Shown here: piece by piece, positions 1-8,995 of the stretch
Layout of the letters: every line of letters begins with the position of its first letter
Numbering within the stretch: the first letter of the stretch is position 1
Origin: Pseudomonas lundensis
GTDB lineage: Bacteria; Pseudomonadota; Gammaproteobacteria; Pseudomonadales; Pseudomonadaceae
Length of the DNA: 64,000 nt
Reading direction: 5' to 3'
NCBI RefSeq assembly: GCF_001042985.1
Contig: NZ_JYKY01000004.1
Location: 62,001 to 126,000 of the forward strand
The notes under the pieces: model-generated
Databases searched by the model: none
The model's input: the letters and a program-made list of their open reading frames with translations, nothing else
Told to the model about the DNA's origin: nothing
Made by a program: the position numbers and the translations under genes

Positions 1-601
1 TGGCCTGGCGCGCGACTTCGTTGAACGCGATGTTTTGCGCCGAGAGCTTCGGCGCCGAGGCGATGGCCAGACAATGGCGCAGACGGTCGGGGTAGCTGAT
101 GCTCCATTGCAGCGCCTGCATCCCGCCAAGGCTGCCACCGATCACGGCGGCCCACTGTGAGATGCCCAGGCGGTCAGACAAACGCGCCTGGCTGTGCACC
201 CAGTCTTCAACGGTCAGCACCGGGAACGACGCGCCAAACGGGCGGCCGGTGTCGGGGTCGATGCTGCTCGGGCCGGTCGAACCGTTGCAACCGCCGAGGT
301 TGTTGAGGCTGACCACGAAGAATTTGCGGGTGTCGATGGGCTTGCCGGGGCCGATACAGCTGTCCCACCAGCCGGGCTTGCGGTCGTCGACGCTGTGATA
401 CCCGGCGGCGTGATGATGACCTGACAGCGCGTGGCAAATCAGCACGGCATTACTGGCCGACGCATTGAGCTGGCCGTAGGTTTCGTAAATCAGGTCATAG
501 GCTGGCAGTGAGCGGCCGCACGCAAGTGCCAGCGGTTCGCTGAAATGTGCAACGTGAGGCACAACCAAACCAACGGAATCGGGGGGAAAGGCAGCTGGCA
601 T
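1..601 (-). CDS. metX: Homoserine O-acyltransferase MetX, N-terminal part (cut by window edge)
   Basis: Transfers an acetyl or succinyl group to homoserine in methionine synthesis, in the cytoplasm. Only the first 200 codons are in the window. Translation from the ATG at 601 gives an alpha/beta-hydrolase start ([13 protein letters not shown]), then the oxyanion segment [12 protein letters not shown] and the nucleophile elbow GGSLGGMQ with Ser near residue 157. The Asp and His of the triad would lie beyond the edge. It is the last gene of the run yggS-proC-yggT-yggU-metX, the order known in P. aeruginosa. The ribosome site is weak (GCAGGG). Whether the acyl donor is acetyl- or succinyl-CoA cannot be decided from this fragment; pseudomonad MetX proteins are often succinyltransferases. 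Confidence 0.95.
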   Translation of the reverse strand, partial: MPAAFPPDSVGLVVPHVAHFSEPLALACGRSLPAYDLIYETYGQLNASASNAVLICHALSGHHHAAGYHSVDDRKPGWWDSCIGPGKPIDTRKFFVVSLNNLGGCNGSTGPSSIDPDTGRPFGASFPVLTVEDWVHSQARLSDRLGISQWAAVIGGSLGGMQALQWSISYPDRLRHCLAIASAPKLSAQNIAFNEVARQA

Positions 602-611
602 CGACCCTGCT

Positions 612-625
612 CTCATTTAAATGAG
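612..625. promoter_or_regulatory. 14-bp perfect palindrome upstream of metX
   Basis: CTCATTTAAATGAG lies 11 bases before the metX start codon, in the 148-bp gap after yggU. It could be an operator or a small hairpin overlapping the metX ribosome-loading region. No regulator is assigned. Confidence 0.35.
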
Positions 626-749
626 GCGTAAGTCTAATGAGCGGGGCAGCGAGCGGCAAGCAATGGTGCAAAACCCTTTGGTCGCGTTTGAAGGCTGCCT
701 TGAAGGCCGTCGTACAGCCTGTCGCAGCCCGCGCAAACGGGAACAGACC

Positions 750-1046
750 CTAGAGGTCGGGACGGGTCAACCCGGGCAGCACCGGCAGTTTTTTTGGGCT
801 GTGCAGGCGTACCCGTTTTTGCCGGTTGAGTTCGCCACTGATCAGGCTGACCTGACTTTTGGCGATGCCAAACGCCTTGGCCAGAAAAGCCATCAAATGG
901 GCGTTGGCCTTGCCTTCGACCGGTGGGGCGGTGAGCCGGATTTTCAGGCGGTCACCGTGCAGGCCAGCGAACTCATCGCTGCTGGCCTTGGGTTGCAAAT
1001 GACAGTCGAGAATCAGGTCGTCACCGTCCCAGCGGAAATAACTCAT
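750..1046 (-). CDS. yggU: DUF167 family protein YggU
   Basis: Small (98 aa) cytoplasmic protein of the conserved but uncharacterised YggU/DUF167 family. The family signature PPVEGKANAHLMAFLAKAFG is present near residues 41-60. Full family length. The start codon overlaps the last base of yggT by one nucleotide, so the two genes are translationally coupled. No biochemical role can be given. Confidence 0.9.
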   Translation of the reverse strand: MSYFRWDGDDLILDCHLQPKASSDEFAGLHGDRLKIRLTAPPVEGKANAHLMAFLAKAFGIAKSQVSLISGELNRQKRVRLHSPKKLPVLPGLTRPDL

Positions 1047-1633
1047 CAGATCAGGCCGAACAGCTCAGGTGGCATACGGACATACATGGCCAGTGGCGGA
1101 ATCACGTAGCTCTGGATCAGTTGGATGATCATGAACGCGAGGATCGGCGAGATGTCCAGGCCGCCCAGGTTCGGCAGAAAGCGACGGAACGGAGCCAGTG
1201 CCGGCTCGGTGATCTGGTTGACCAGCTCAGCGCCAGGGCTGGTGCTGCCCGGTGCCACCCACGACAGAATCACGCTGATGATCATGGCGAAGAAGAACAC
1301 TTTCAGGAACAGTGCCGTCACGCCGATGATCGACCACAGCAGCAGCCCGAGGATGTTGAACGGGATATAGCTCAAGGTCAGCACGATGGCGAACACCACC
1401 ATTTGCACCAGAATCGCCAGTACCAGCGACGACATGTCCAGGCCGAAAATGCTGGGAATCACGCGGCGCATGGGTTTGAGCAGGGTTTGCGTGGCCTTGA
1501 CGATGAACTGGCAGATCGGGTTGTAGAAGTTGGCGCGTACCAGTTGCAGGATGAAACGCAACAGCACGACCAGCAAATACAGGCTGCCCAGGGTTTGAAC
1601 CACAAAAATGGCAGCGCCATTAAGTCCTGACAT
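1046..1633 (-). CDS. yggT: YggT family integral membrane protein
   Basis: About 195 aa with two copies of the YggT membrane module: hydrophobic segments near residues 10-25, 65-115 and 150-185, and the repeated pattern SWVxPGS and [12 protein letters not shown]. The family is linked to membrane homeostasis and osmotic tolerance, but the molecular function is unknown. Two adjacent ATG codons are possible starts. The one at 1633 sits six bases after GGAG, a better spacing than the one at 1636. It lies between proC (9 bp upstream) and yggU (1-bp overlap), so it is in the same operon. Confidence 0.9.
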   Translation of the reverse strand: MSGLNGAAIFVVQTLGSLYLLVVLLRFILQLVRANFYNPICQFIVKATQTLLKPMRRVIPSIFGLDMSSLVLAILVQMVVFAIVLTLSYIPFNILGLLLWSIIGVTALFLKVFFFAMIISVILSWVAPGSTSPGAELVNQITEPALAPFRRFLPNLGGLDISPILAFMIIQLIQSYVIPPLAMYVRMPPELFGLI

Positions 1634-1644
1634 CATTTGCTCCT

Positions 1645-2463
1645 TTATTGACCCAGTTGTTCGGCCAATTCGGCCGAGCGGTGCGCGGCGGCACTCAATG
1701 CTTTTTCGACCGTGGCTTCAAAACCACTGGCCTGGAATGACTTGATTGCAGCTTCGGTGGTGCCGGCGGGCGAGGTCACGCGACGACGCAATTCGGCCGC
1801 GTCGGCATCGCTGTCCACGGCCATGCAGGCGGCGCCCAGTGCTGTGTGCTCGGCCAGTTTTTCCGCGACGTCATGGCTCAGGCCCAACTTCACGCCCGCG
1901 TTGGTCATGGCTTCGATCAGCAGGAAGAAATACGCCGGGCCACTGCCCGATACCGCCGTCACGGCATCAATCTGAGCTTCTTGCTCGACCCAGACCACAA
2001 CGCCCACAGCGCTCAGCAGCTCATCGGCCAGCGCGCGTTGTGCTTGGGTGACTTGCTGAGTGGCGAACAGACCGCTGACCCCTTTGCCCAGCAGGGCCGG
2101 CGTGTTGGGCATGCAGCGCACCAGCGGCTGAGTGCCCAACCATTCCAGCAAACTGGAGGCGTTGATACCGGCAGCAATCGACACCACCAGTTGTTTGGGT
2201 TGAAGGTGCGGACGCAGGTCCTGGCACACAGCCTTCATCGCCTGTGGCTTGACTGCAATGACAATGACGTCAGCGTCCTGCACCGCTTTTTCGTTTTCAG
2301 CGAACACGTCGATACCGTGTTCGGCCGCTACCTTGGCGCGGGTGTCGGCGCCAGGATCGCTGGCGCGGATCTGTGCAGCGTTGAACCCTTTGGCCAGCAG
2401 GCCGCCGATCAAGCTGGAAGCCATGTTGCCGGCTCCGATAAAGGCAATACGCGTCTTGCTCAT
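1645..2463 (-). CDS. proC: Pyrroline-5-carboxylate reductase
   Basis: Catalyses the last step of proline synthesis, NAD(P)H-dependent reduction of pyrroline-5-carboxylate. The 272-aa protein has the usual family length, an N-terminal Rossmann motif [13 protein letters not shown] (residues 9-21), and the substrate-binding signature [17 protein letters not shown] in the second half. It lies 32 bp after yggS and 9 bp before yggT. That arrangement, with a PLP-homeostasis gene next to proC, is widely conserved in proteobacteria. Confidence 0.97.
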   Translation of the reverse strand: MSKTRIAFIGAGNMASSLIGGLLAKGFNAAQIRASDPGADTRAKVAAEHGIDVFAENEKAVQDADVIVIAVKPQAMKAVCQDLRPHLQPKQLVVSIAAGINASSLLEWLGTQPLVRCMPNTPALLGKGVSGLFATQQVTQAQRALADELLSAVGVVVWVEQEAQIDAVTAVSGSGPAYFFLLIEAMTNAGVKLGLSHDVAEKLAEHTALGAACMAVDSDADAAELRRRVTSPAGTTEAAIKSFQASGFEATVEKALSAAAHRSAELAEQLGQ

Positions 2464-2495
2464 GACCGATCCTTATAAGTGTGAGGCAAGCCTTT

Positions 2496-3182
2496 TCAGG
2501 CCTGACTGTAGTCGCGAGCGCCAAACAGTGCAGTACCGATCCGCACCCACGTGGCGCCTTGGGCAATGGCCGACTCAAGGTCATGGCTCATGCCCATGGA
2601 AAGTGTGTCGAGGCCCATGTTCAGGCCCTCTTGCAATTCACGGACCTTCGCAAACGCGGCGTCCTGTTCGGCGCGCTCGTCGGTGGGCTCGGGAATCGCC
2701 ATCAACCCGCGCAGTGTCAAGCGTGGCAAAGCGCTGATGGCGTGTGCCAGCGCGGGCAGGTCAGCCGGGGCACACCCGGACTTGCTGGCTTCGCCGCTGA
2801 CGTTCACCTGAATGCAAATGTTCAATGGGGGCAGCCCATCTGGCCGCTGCTCTGACAGACGTTGGGCAATTTTGAGGCGGTCTACGGAATGCACCCACGC
2901 AAAATGCTCAGCGATGTCACGCGTCTTGTTCGATTGAATGGGGCCGATGAAGTGCCAACACAAGGGCAGGTCAGCTAATTCGACCTGTTTGGCGCGAGCT
3001 TCCTGCAGATAATTTTCGCCAAAGTCGCGCAGCCCGGCGGCATAGGCGTCACGCAGCGCAGCGGCGGGTTTGGTCTTGCTGACCGCCAGTAAGTGAACGC
3101 TCGTTACATCGCGTTGCACAGCCAGTGCGGCTGCACGGATGCGCGCCTCAACCTGAGCAATGTTGTCAGCTATCGTGGACAT
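2496..3182 (-). CDS. yggS: YggS/PROSC pyridoxal-phosphate homeostasis protein
   Basis: A 228-aa fold-type III PLP-binding protein without known enzymatic activity, involved in vitamin B6 balance. The PLP lysine lies in the motif LLAVSKTKP near residue 37; the phosphate-binding part MGMSHDLESAIAQGATWVRIGTALFG is near the C-terminus. It is divergent from pilT, with 58 bp between the two starts, which must hold both promoters. Confidence 0.95.
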   Translation of the reverse strand: MSTIADNIAQVEARIRAAALAVQRDVTSVHLLAVSKTKPAAALRDAYAAGLRDFGENYLQEARAKQVELADLPLCWHFIGPIQSNKTRDIAEHFAWVHSVDRLKIAQRLSEQRPDGLPPLNICIQVNVSGEASKSGCAPADLPALAHAISALPRLTLRGLMAIPEPTDERAEQDAAFAKVRELQEGLNMGLDTLSMGMSHDLESAIAQGATWVRIGTALFGARDYSQA

Positions 3183-3240
3183 TCAATTAAGCCCGCCGTG
3201 GTGAAAGTCTGCGGCATTCTACTGGAATTCGGAGGGGGGG

Positions 3241-4236
3241 ATGGATATCGCCGACCTGTTGGCTGTATGCGTGGCGCGCGGCGCATCGGACATGCACCTG
3301 TCTGCGGGCGTGGAGCCGCTGCTGCGCATTGATGGCGACCTGCAGCGGTGCGAGCTGCCGAGCGTAAGTGCGCAGTGTGTACTCGAACTTATCCACAGCA
3401 TGATGACCGCGTCGCAGCGCGAGGCGTTTGAAACAACCCTCGAAGCTGATTTTTCGTACACCGTGCCGGAGCTGGGGCGGTTTCGGGTGAATGCCTTCAG
3501 GCAACAGCATGGCCCCGCAGCGGTGTTGCGCCGTATTGGCGCAACGGTGCCGAGCCTGGCATCACTGGGTTTGGAGCAAGTGCTGAGCCCGCTCTTTAAC
3601 GTGCCTCATGGTCTGATCCTGATCACCGGCGCCACGGGTTCAGGCAAAACCACCACGCTGGCCGCCCTCATCGATCACCTCAACAGCACGCGTCAGCAAC
3701 ACATTCTGACCATTGAAGACCCGATTGAATTCGTTCACACCTCGCGACGCTGCCTGATCAATCAGCGCGAAGTCCACCGCGACACCCACGGTTTCGCCAA
3801 CGCATTGCGCTCAGCGTTGCGTGAAGACCCGGACGTGATTGTGCTCGGTGAAATGCGCGACCTCGACAGTATCCGGTTGGCCCTGACCGCCGCAGAAACC
3901 GGGCACCTGGTGTTTGCCACGCTGCACACGCCCAGTGCGGCCAAGACCATTGACCGCATCGTCGATGTGTTTGCGGCCGAAGAGAAAGCCATGGTGCGGG
4001 CGATGCTGTCCGAATCACTGCAGGCAGTGGTGTCTCAGACGTTGCTCAAGAAAAAGGGCGGCGGACGGGTTGCGGCACACGAAATCATGCTCGGTACGCC
4101 TGCGATCCGGAACCTGATACGGGAAAACAAAGTGGCGCAGATGGCGTCTGTCATCCAGACCGGCGCAGCGGTCGGCATGCAGACATTGGACATGAGTGTG
4201 AAACGCTTGCAGGAGAGGGGAATCATCGACCTGTAA
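3241..4236 (+). CDS. pilT: Type IV pilus retraction ATPase PilT
   Basis: Hexameric cytoplasmic ATPase that powers pilus depolymerisation and twitching. Visible motifs are GASDMHLS near residue 14, Walker A GATGSGKT at 130-137, the Walker B region VIVLGEMRD, the His box AAETGHLVFATLHT, and the AIRNLIRE motif needed for retraction. The start follows a GGAGG site. The protein is 331 aa, about 13 residues shorter at the C-terminus than P. aeruginosa PilT (344 aa). No pilU follows; the next gene is convergent. Confidence 0.95.
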   Translation: MDIADLLAVCVARGASDMHLSAGVEPLLRIDGDLQRCELPSVSAQCVLELIHSMMTASQREAFETTLEADFSYTVPELGRFRVNAFRQQHGPAAVLRRIGATVPSLASLGLEQVLSPLFNVPHGLILITGATGSGKTTTLAALIDHLNSTRQQHILTIEDPIEFVHTSRRCLINQREVHRDTHGFANALRSALREDPDVIVLGEMRDLDSIRLALTAAETGHLVFATLHTPSAAKTIDRIVDVFAAEEKAMVRAMLSESLQAVVSQTLLKKKGGGRVAAHEIMLGTPAIRNLIRENKVAQMASVIQTGAAVGMQTLDMSVKRLQERGIIDL

Positions 4237-4277
4237 CCGCCGAAGAGCAGCCTTGCGCTGCCCTTCAACGATGTCAG

Positions 4278-4925
4278 TTAGCGCTGCGCAACCCGCAGGT
4301 TGGTTTGCTCTTTGGGCAATACGCGCTTGGCGACTACATAGTGGCTTTGCCAGTACGGCTTTTTCAGGGTGTCGATGGTCACCGACTTGCCGCGGCGTGG
4401 CGCGTGAATAAACCGGTCGTTGCCCAGGTAAATGGCCACGTGGTTGACCTTGCGGCTCTTGATGTTGAAAAACAGCAGGTCGCCGGGCTTCAAGTCTTTG
4501 CGATCGACTTTCTGGCCGTGGCCGCTGGCCATGGCGCTGGAGCTGCGGGGCAGATTGACCGCCGCCACATCGTTGAACGCGTATTTGACCAGCCCGCTGC
4601 AATCAAAGCCTTTACTTGGGCTGCTGCCGCCCCAACGATAAGGGGTGCCCAGCACGTTGACCGCACGGCTCAGCACGGTGCTGCTTTGCTTGTTGGCGGC
4701 GACCAGAGAAGCGGTCGCCATTTTGCCGGGAGCTTTGCGATGAACTTTACTGGAGGTCGCACGTGAGACGGTTTTGCTGTTAGAGGCTACAAACGGTGCA
4801 CTCGCAGATGACTTTGCGGTGTATCCGGTGAAACCCGAAGGAAGACGTTGCTCACGGTTGGTGGCGTGGGCGGCCAGAGGCAGTAATAGGCAAATGGTTA
4901 GCCATGTCTTGAATAAAGGACGCAT
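4278..4925 (-). CDS. Secreted NlpC/P60 (C40) cell-wall hydrolase
   Basis: The 215-aa protein begins with a signal peptide (MRPLFKTWLTICLLLPLAAHA). A Ser/Lys-rich linker follows to about residue 80, then an NlpC/P60 domain. The predicted triad is Cys109 (in GFDCSGLVKYAF), His162 (NHVAIYLG) and His174 (RFIHAPRRG). Such enzymes cut peptidoglycan stem peptides in the periplasm; the exact bond is not deducible. It is monocistronic, convergent with pilT. The 252 bp upstream (4926-5177) holds no gene and contains the promoters of this gene and the TM2 gene. Confidence 0.92.
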   Translation of the reverse strand: MRPLFKTWLTICLLLPLAAHATNREQRLPSGFTGYTAKSSASAPFVASNSKTVSRATSSKVHRKAPGKMATASLVAANKQSSTVLSRAVNVLGTPYRWGGSSPSKGFDCSGLVKYAFNDVAAVNLPRSSSAMASGHGQKVDRKDLKPGDLLFFNIKSRKVNHVAIYLGNDRFIHAPRRGKSVTIDTLKKPYWQSHYVVAKRVLPKEQTNLRVAQR

Positions 4926-5177
4926 TCGGCAGGGCTCTAAGTGGTTAAGCGCGCAACTTTATAACAGCTTTTTTGTCCTTTCTAAGGCCGTTTGTCGATT
5001 GGACCGGGGGGGCAAAAACCCTCAAGGTGGTGGCAAATTGTCACAGTGTGGCGATGCAGGCCTGATGGCATAAGGGTTTGCGCGAAAACCTGCAACAGAC
5101 TATTACGTGTTGCGAGACAGTAAAAAAGTCACAAAAAAAGTGTAAATTTTTTTCTATCGACTCCCAAGGGGGCATTA

Positions 5178-5594
5178 ATGAGCGGCTATCGAGACGATGT
5201 ACGACACGATACCCACAGCAAGGTACTGGGTTATCTGCTGTGGATTTTTGGCTTTCTGGGGGCTCATCGTTTCTATTACGGCAAGCCGGTCACCGGAACC
5301 ATCTGGTTCTTCACCCTGGGCTTGTTGGGCATTGGCTGGCTGATCGACTTGTTCCTGATCCCGAGCATGGACCGCGAAGCGGACTTGCGCTTTACATCGG
5401 GTAATACCGATTACAGCGTGGCGTGGATTCTGCTGACATTTTTGGGCGTGTTCGGTCTGCACCGCATGTACATGGGCAAATGGATCACCGGGATCATCTA
5501 CCTGTTCACGGGCGGTTTGTTCCTGATCGGTGTCTTGTACGACTTCTGGACCTTGAATACCCAGATCTCGATCAAGAATGCCGAGCGCCGTTAA
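5178..5594 (+). CDS. TM2-domain membrane protein (two TM2 modules)
   Basis: A 138-aa inner-membrane protein with two TM2 modules, at about residues 16-62 and 77-126. Each has the pattern GxHRxYxGK flanked by hydrophobic helices (GAHRFYYGKPVTG and GLHRMYMGKWITG). The start follows AAGGGGG. TM2 proteins are widespread and mostly of unknown function. It stands alone between divergent and convergent neighbours and shares a terminator region with pyrC'. Confidence 0.85.
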   Translation: MSGYRDDVRHDTHSKVLGYLLWIFGFLGAHRFYYGKPVTGTIWFFTLGLLGIGWLIDLFLIPSMDREADLRFTSGNTDYSVAWILLTFLGVFGLHRMYMGKWITGIIYLFTGGLFLIGVLYDFWTLNTQISIKNAERR

Positions 5595-5599
5595 GCGCT

Positions 5600-5653
5600 A
5601 AAAAAAACCTCACCCCGAGCCTCTACCGCAGGCAGGCAGGGGGTGGGGTGAGG
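5600..5653 (-). terminator. Rho-independent terminator of the pyrRBC' operon
   Basis: CCTCACCCC at 5608-5616 pairs with GGGGTGAGG at 5645-5653. On the minus strand the stem is followed by a run of seven T (5601-5607). It lies 16 bases after the pyrC' stop and also separates it from the convergent TM2 gene. Confidence 0.8.
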
Positions 5654-5668
5654 GTGTAGGGCGACGCC

Positions 5669-6940
5669 TTAGCTTTCGTAGCTGATTCGACCGTCCACCA
5701 GCGTGTAGCGCACGGCGCCTGGCAGGCAATGGCCCAGGAATGGGCAGTTGTCGCCTTTGGAGTGCCATTTCTCACCGGCCACGGTGGAAGCGCCCGGATC
5801 GAACAGCACCAGATCGGCCGCCGAACCCACACTCAAACGCCCCGCTGGCAAGCTCAAGGCATCTGCCGGGCCGGTGCTCAAGCGCGCCAGCAACGTCGGC
5901 AAGTCCAGCAAACCGTCTTCGACCAGCGTCATCGCCAACGGCAACAACAGCTCTACGCTGCTCATGCCCGGCTCGGTGGCGCCGAACGGGGCCAGTTTGG
6001 CGTCCCGCTCATGGGGTTGGTGATGGCTGGAGATGGCCTGCACCACGCCGGATTTGACGGCTTCACGCAGCCCGTCACGGTCGGCGCGGGTGCGCAGCGG
6101 CGGTTGCACGTGGTAGACGCTGGAGAAGTCCACCAGCGCTTCGTCGGTCAGGATCAACTGATAGAGCGCCACATCGGCGGTGACCTTAAGGCCGCGAGCC
6201 TGAGCTTGCGCTATCAGCGCGACGCCCCGGGCGCTGGTCAGTTGGCTGAAGTGCGCGCGCACGCCGCTTTGCTCGACCAGCAACAGGTCGCGGGCCAGCG
6301 CCACGGTTTCGGCGGTTTCAGGGATGCCGGGCAAGCCACGGAAGGCCGCCATCGGGCCATCGTGGGCCAGGCCGCCTTCAGCCAGGTCACGGTCCTGAGA
6401 GTGGAAAATCACCGTCAGGTCAAACGTGGCCGCGTATTCCAGCGCGCGGCACAAAGTGCGCGTGTTGCTGAAACTGCTCAGGCCGTTGCCGAAGGCCACG
6501 CAACCGGCATCGCGCAGGGCGATCAGTTCGGCCAGTTGTTCGCCTTCGAGCCCTTTGCTCAGTGCCCCGATGGGGAACACTTTGCAGTTGCCGGCTTCGC
6601 GGGCGCGGTCGAGGATCAGTTCGGCCACGGCCGAGGTGTCGAGCACCGGTTTGGTATGCGGCGGGCAGCACAGGCTGGTCACGCCACCGGCTGCGGCGGC
6701 GCGGGTTTCGCTGGCAATTGTGCCTTTGCGGCTGTAACCGGGCTCGCGCAGGGCAACGTTCAAGTCCACCAGCCCCGGTGCGGCCACAAGGCCCTTGGCG
6801 TCAAGCGTGCGGGCGGGCGAGAAACCCGCCGGGGCCGCGCCCATGGCGACGATTTTTCCGGCTTCCAGGTGCAGGTCGGTGACCTGGTCAAACTGGCTGG
6901 CAGGGTCTATTACACGGGCGCCGAGAATGCTGAGCTTCAC
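5669..6940 (-). CDS. pyrC': Dihydroorotase-like subunit PyrC' (catalytically inactive)
   Basis: A 423-aa amidohydrolase-fold protein. In true dihydroorotases an HxH metal motif follows the first beta strand; here the corresponding stretch reads [11 protein letters not shown] (residues 58-68), so both zinc histidines are lost. In pseudomonads such PyrC' proteins have no dihydroorotase activity and are needed to assemble active aspartate transcarbamoylase with PyrB. The gene overlaps the pyrB stop by 4 bp, consistent with coupled synthesis of the two subunits. A separate active pyrC is expected elsewhere in the genome. Confidence 0.93.
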   Translation of the reverse strand: MKLSILGARVIDPASQFDQVTDLHLEAGKIVAMGAAPAGFSPARTLDAKGLVAAPGLVDLNVALREPGYSRKGTIASETRAAAAGGVTSLCCPPHTKPVLDTSAVAELILDRAREAGNCKVFPIGALSKGLEGEQLAELIALRDAGCVAFGNGLSSFSNTRTLCRALEYAATFDLTVIFHSQDRDLAEGGLAHDGPMAAFRGLPGIPETAETVALARDLLLVEQSGVRAHFSQLTSARGVALIAQAQARGLKVTADVALYQLILTDEALVDFSSVYHVQPPLRTRADRDGLREAVKSGVVQAISSHHQPHERDAKLAPFGATEPGMSSVELLLPLAMTLVEDGLLDLPTLLARLSTGPADALSLPAGRLSVGSAADLVLFDPGASTVAGEKWHSKGDNCPFLGHCLPGAVRYTLVDGRISYES

Positions 6941-7941
6941 TGGGCGTTCTCCTGTTCGAATTGGCGCTGGGCCGTTTGCCCGCTCATGGTCATGGACAAC
7001 ACCGCCATGCGCACGGCGATGCCGTACGTCACCTGATTGAGAATCACCGAGTGCGGGCCATCGGCCACGGCGGATTCAATTTCCACGCCACGGTTGATCG
7101 GGCCGGGGTGCATGACGATGCAGTCGGGTTTGGCGCCCGCCAGGCGGGCAGTGGTCAGGCCGAACAGGCGGTAGAACTCGCCTTCGCTTGGCAGCAGGCC
7201 GCCGGACATGCGCTCACGCTGCAGGCGCAACATGATGACCACGTCGACGTCCTTCAGGCCCTCGGCCATGTCGGTGTACACCTTGACCCCGTATTGCTCG
7301 ATGCCCACAGGTAGCAGGGTTTTTGGGGCAATGACGCGAATGTCCTTACAGCCCAGTGTTTTGAGCGCGATCATGTTCGAGCGTGCGACCCGCGAGTGCA
7401 GGATGTCGCCGACGATGGCCACCGACAGGTTTTCAAATCCGCCTTTGTGGCGGCGAATGGTCAGCATGTCGAGCATGCCCTGGGTCGGGTGAGCGTGACG
7501 GCCGTCGCCGCCGTTGATGATCGCGACCTGCGGGCACACGTGCTCGGCGATGAAATGTGCAGCGCCCGAATCGCCGTGGCGCACCACGAACATGTCAGCG
7601 GCCATGGCTTCGAGGTTGCGCAGGGTATCGAGCAGGGTTTCACCCTTGCTCGCCGAGGACGTGGACACATTGAGTGTGATCACGTCGGCAGACAGGCGCT
7701 GGGCGGCCATTTCAAAGGTGGTGCGGGTGCGGGTGGAGTTTTCGAAGAACACGTTGCACACGGTCTTGCCGCGCAGCAACGGGACTTTTTTCACCGCACG
7801 GGCGCCGACTTCAAGGAACGAGTCGGCGGTGTCGAGGATCTCTGTCAGCAGCTCACGGGACAAGCCGTCGAGCGACAGAAAGTGGCGCAGCTGGCCCTGA
7901 TCATTGAGCTGCAGCGGGCGCTTGGCGTCTGTAGGCGTCAT
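6937..7941 (-). CDS. pyrB: Aspartate carbamoyltransferase catalytic chain
   Basis: Makes carbamoyl-aspartate, the committed step of pyrimidine synthesis. The 334-aa protein has the carbamoyl-phosphate signature [15 protein letters not shown] near residue 70 and the [11 protein letters not shown] aspartate-loop motif near residue 275. It is 12 bp downstream of pyrR and overlaps pyrC' by 4 bp. In Pseudomonas the holoenzyme is a dodecamer of PyrB and PyrC'. Confidence 0.97.
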   Translation of the reverse strand: MTPTDAKRPLQLNDQGQLRHFLSLDGLSRELLTEILDTADSFLEVGARAVKKVPLLRGKTVCNVFFENSTRTRTTFEMAAQRLSADVITLNVSTSSASKGETLLDTLRNLEAMAADMFVVRHGDSGAAHFIAEHVCPQVAIINGGDGRHAHPTQGMLDMLTIRRHKGGFENLSVAIVGDILHSRVARSNMIALKTLGCKDIRVIAPKTLLPVGIEQYGVKVYTDMAEGLKDVDVVIMLRLQRERMSGGLLPSEGEFYRLFGLTTARLAGAKPDCIVMHPGPINRGVEIESAVADGPHSVILNQVTYGIAVRMAVLSMTMSGQTAQRQFEQENAQ

Positions 7942-7953
7942 CGCAGTGGTCTC

Positions 7954-8472
7954 TTAAAGGGCGGGTTCTTGAGATAGGTCTTGGAGTTCGAGTGTCAGTG
8001 GCGCGGGGCCGGACAATTTTACCCGCTCGGTCGGTTTGAGCGACAAGGTCGCGCCCACCACATTCGGCCGGATCGGCAGCTCGGCGGCGTCCAGGTCGAG
8101 CAGGCTGACCAGGGTCACGCTGGCCGGACGACCATAGTCGAACAATTCGTTGAGTGCCGCGCGGATGGTGCGGCCGCTCATCAGAACGTCGTCGATCAGT
8201 ACCAGGTGCTGGCCTTCGATCTCGAACGGCAGGTCGGACGGCCGCACTTGCGGGTGCAGCCCGTTCTGGCTGAAGTCGTCGCGGTAGAACGAGACGTCCA
8301 GCGTGCCCAGCGGCGCGTCGCTGTCCATGGCCCGCAACAGCGCCTGGGCCACCCAGATGCCGCCCGTGCGGATGCCGATGAAACGGGGCTCGGTGATGTG
8401 ACGGCGGGCCAGATGGGCCTTGAGATCAAGCGCCATCTGAGAGATCAGTTCAGCGGGAACAGGCAGGATCAT
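7954..8472 (-). CDS. pyrR: PyrR bifunctional pyr regulator / uracil phosphoribosyltransferase
   Basis: A 172-aa phosphoribosyltransferase-fold protein with the PRPP motif [19 protein letters not shown] near residues 92-110. PyrR homologues regulate pyrimidine genes and may have uracil phosphoribosyltransferase activity. It heads pyrR-pyrB-pyrC'. A strong hairpin with a short T run lies directly before its ribosome site (see 8484-8517), which could link the gene to attenuation control. Confidence 0.93.
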   Translation of the reverse strand: MILPVPAELISQMALDLKAHLARRHITEPRFIGIRTGGIWVAQALLRAMDSDAPLGTLDVSFYRDDFSQNGLHPQVRPSDLPFEIEGQHLVLIDDVLMSGRTIRAALNELFDYGRPASVTLVSLLDLDAAELPIRPNVVGATLSLKPTERVKLSGPAPLTLELQDLSQEPAL

Positions 8473-8483
8473 GGTGGCTCCTT

Positions 8484-8517
8484 AAAAGGCCCGCGCAGGA
8501 TGCGTGCTGCGACGGGC
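8484..8517 (-). terminator. Terminator-like hairpin just before the pyrR ribosome site
   Basis: On the minus strand GCCCG-T-CGCAG pairs with CTGCG-CGGGC (8513-8517 with 8489-8493, 8507-8511 with 8494-8498, one bulged T), followed by CTTTT and then the pyrR SD AAGGAG. It may end ruvX transcription, attenuate the pyr operon, or both. The T run is only four long. Confidence 0.55.
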
Positions 8518-8554
8518 GCAAACAATGAGGTGCGTCAAACAATTAAACGCAATG

Positions 8555-8995
8555 TCAGGCTTGAGGTTCAGCCGGGTGCTCGTCGAGCCAGCCTTGCAGC
8601 ACCAGTTTGGCGGCGATGGCATCGACGGGGTTGTCGCGGTAACTGCCCCGTTGGCCCCCTTGGGCCTTGCGTTCGCCCTTGGCCTCAAAGGTGGTCAGGC
8701 GTTCGTCGTGGGTAAAAACGGGGAGATTGAAGCGGCCATTCAACCGATTGGCAAATTTTTGCGCGCGAGCACAGAACTCGCTGGGGGTGCCGTCCATATT
8801 CAACGGCATGCCGACCACCATGGCATCGGGCTGCCATTCTTTGATCAGTTTCTCGATTTCTTCCCACTTCGGGATGCCGTTCTCGGCTTTCAAATTGCAC
8901 AGCTCGCGAGCTTGCCCGGTAATCATCTGGCCGACGGCGACGCCGATGGAGCGGGTGCCGTAATCAAAACCCAGCAGTAAACGTAGGTGGGCCAT
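8555..8995 (-). CDS. ruvX: RuvX/YqgF Holliday-junction resolvase-like protein
   Basis: A 146-aa RNase H-fold protein of the YqgF family, with the first acidic motif in LLGFDYGTRSIGVAVGQ (residues 6-22), GMPLNMDG near residue 62, and the C-terminal DAIAAKLVLQ helix. Roles reported for the family include 16S rRNA processing and junction resolution; which applies is not visible. It overlaps algH by one base. Confidence 0.93.
   Translation of the reverse strand: MAHLRLLLGFDYGTRSIGVAVGQMITGQARELCNLKAENGIPKWEEIEKLIKEWQPDAMVVGMPLNMDGTPSEFCARAQKFANRLNGRFNLPVFTHDERLTTFEAKGERKAQGGQRGSYRDNPVDAIAAKLVLQGWLDEHPAEPQA

Noticed and set aside
5729..7036. 435-codon plus-strand frame opposite pyrC'
   Set aside because: Antisense of pyrC'; composition typical of shadow frames.
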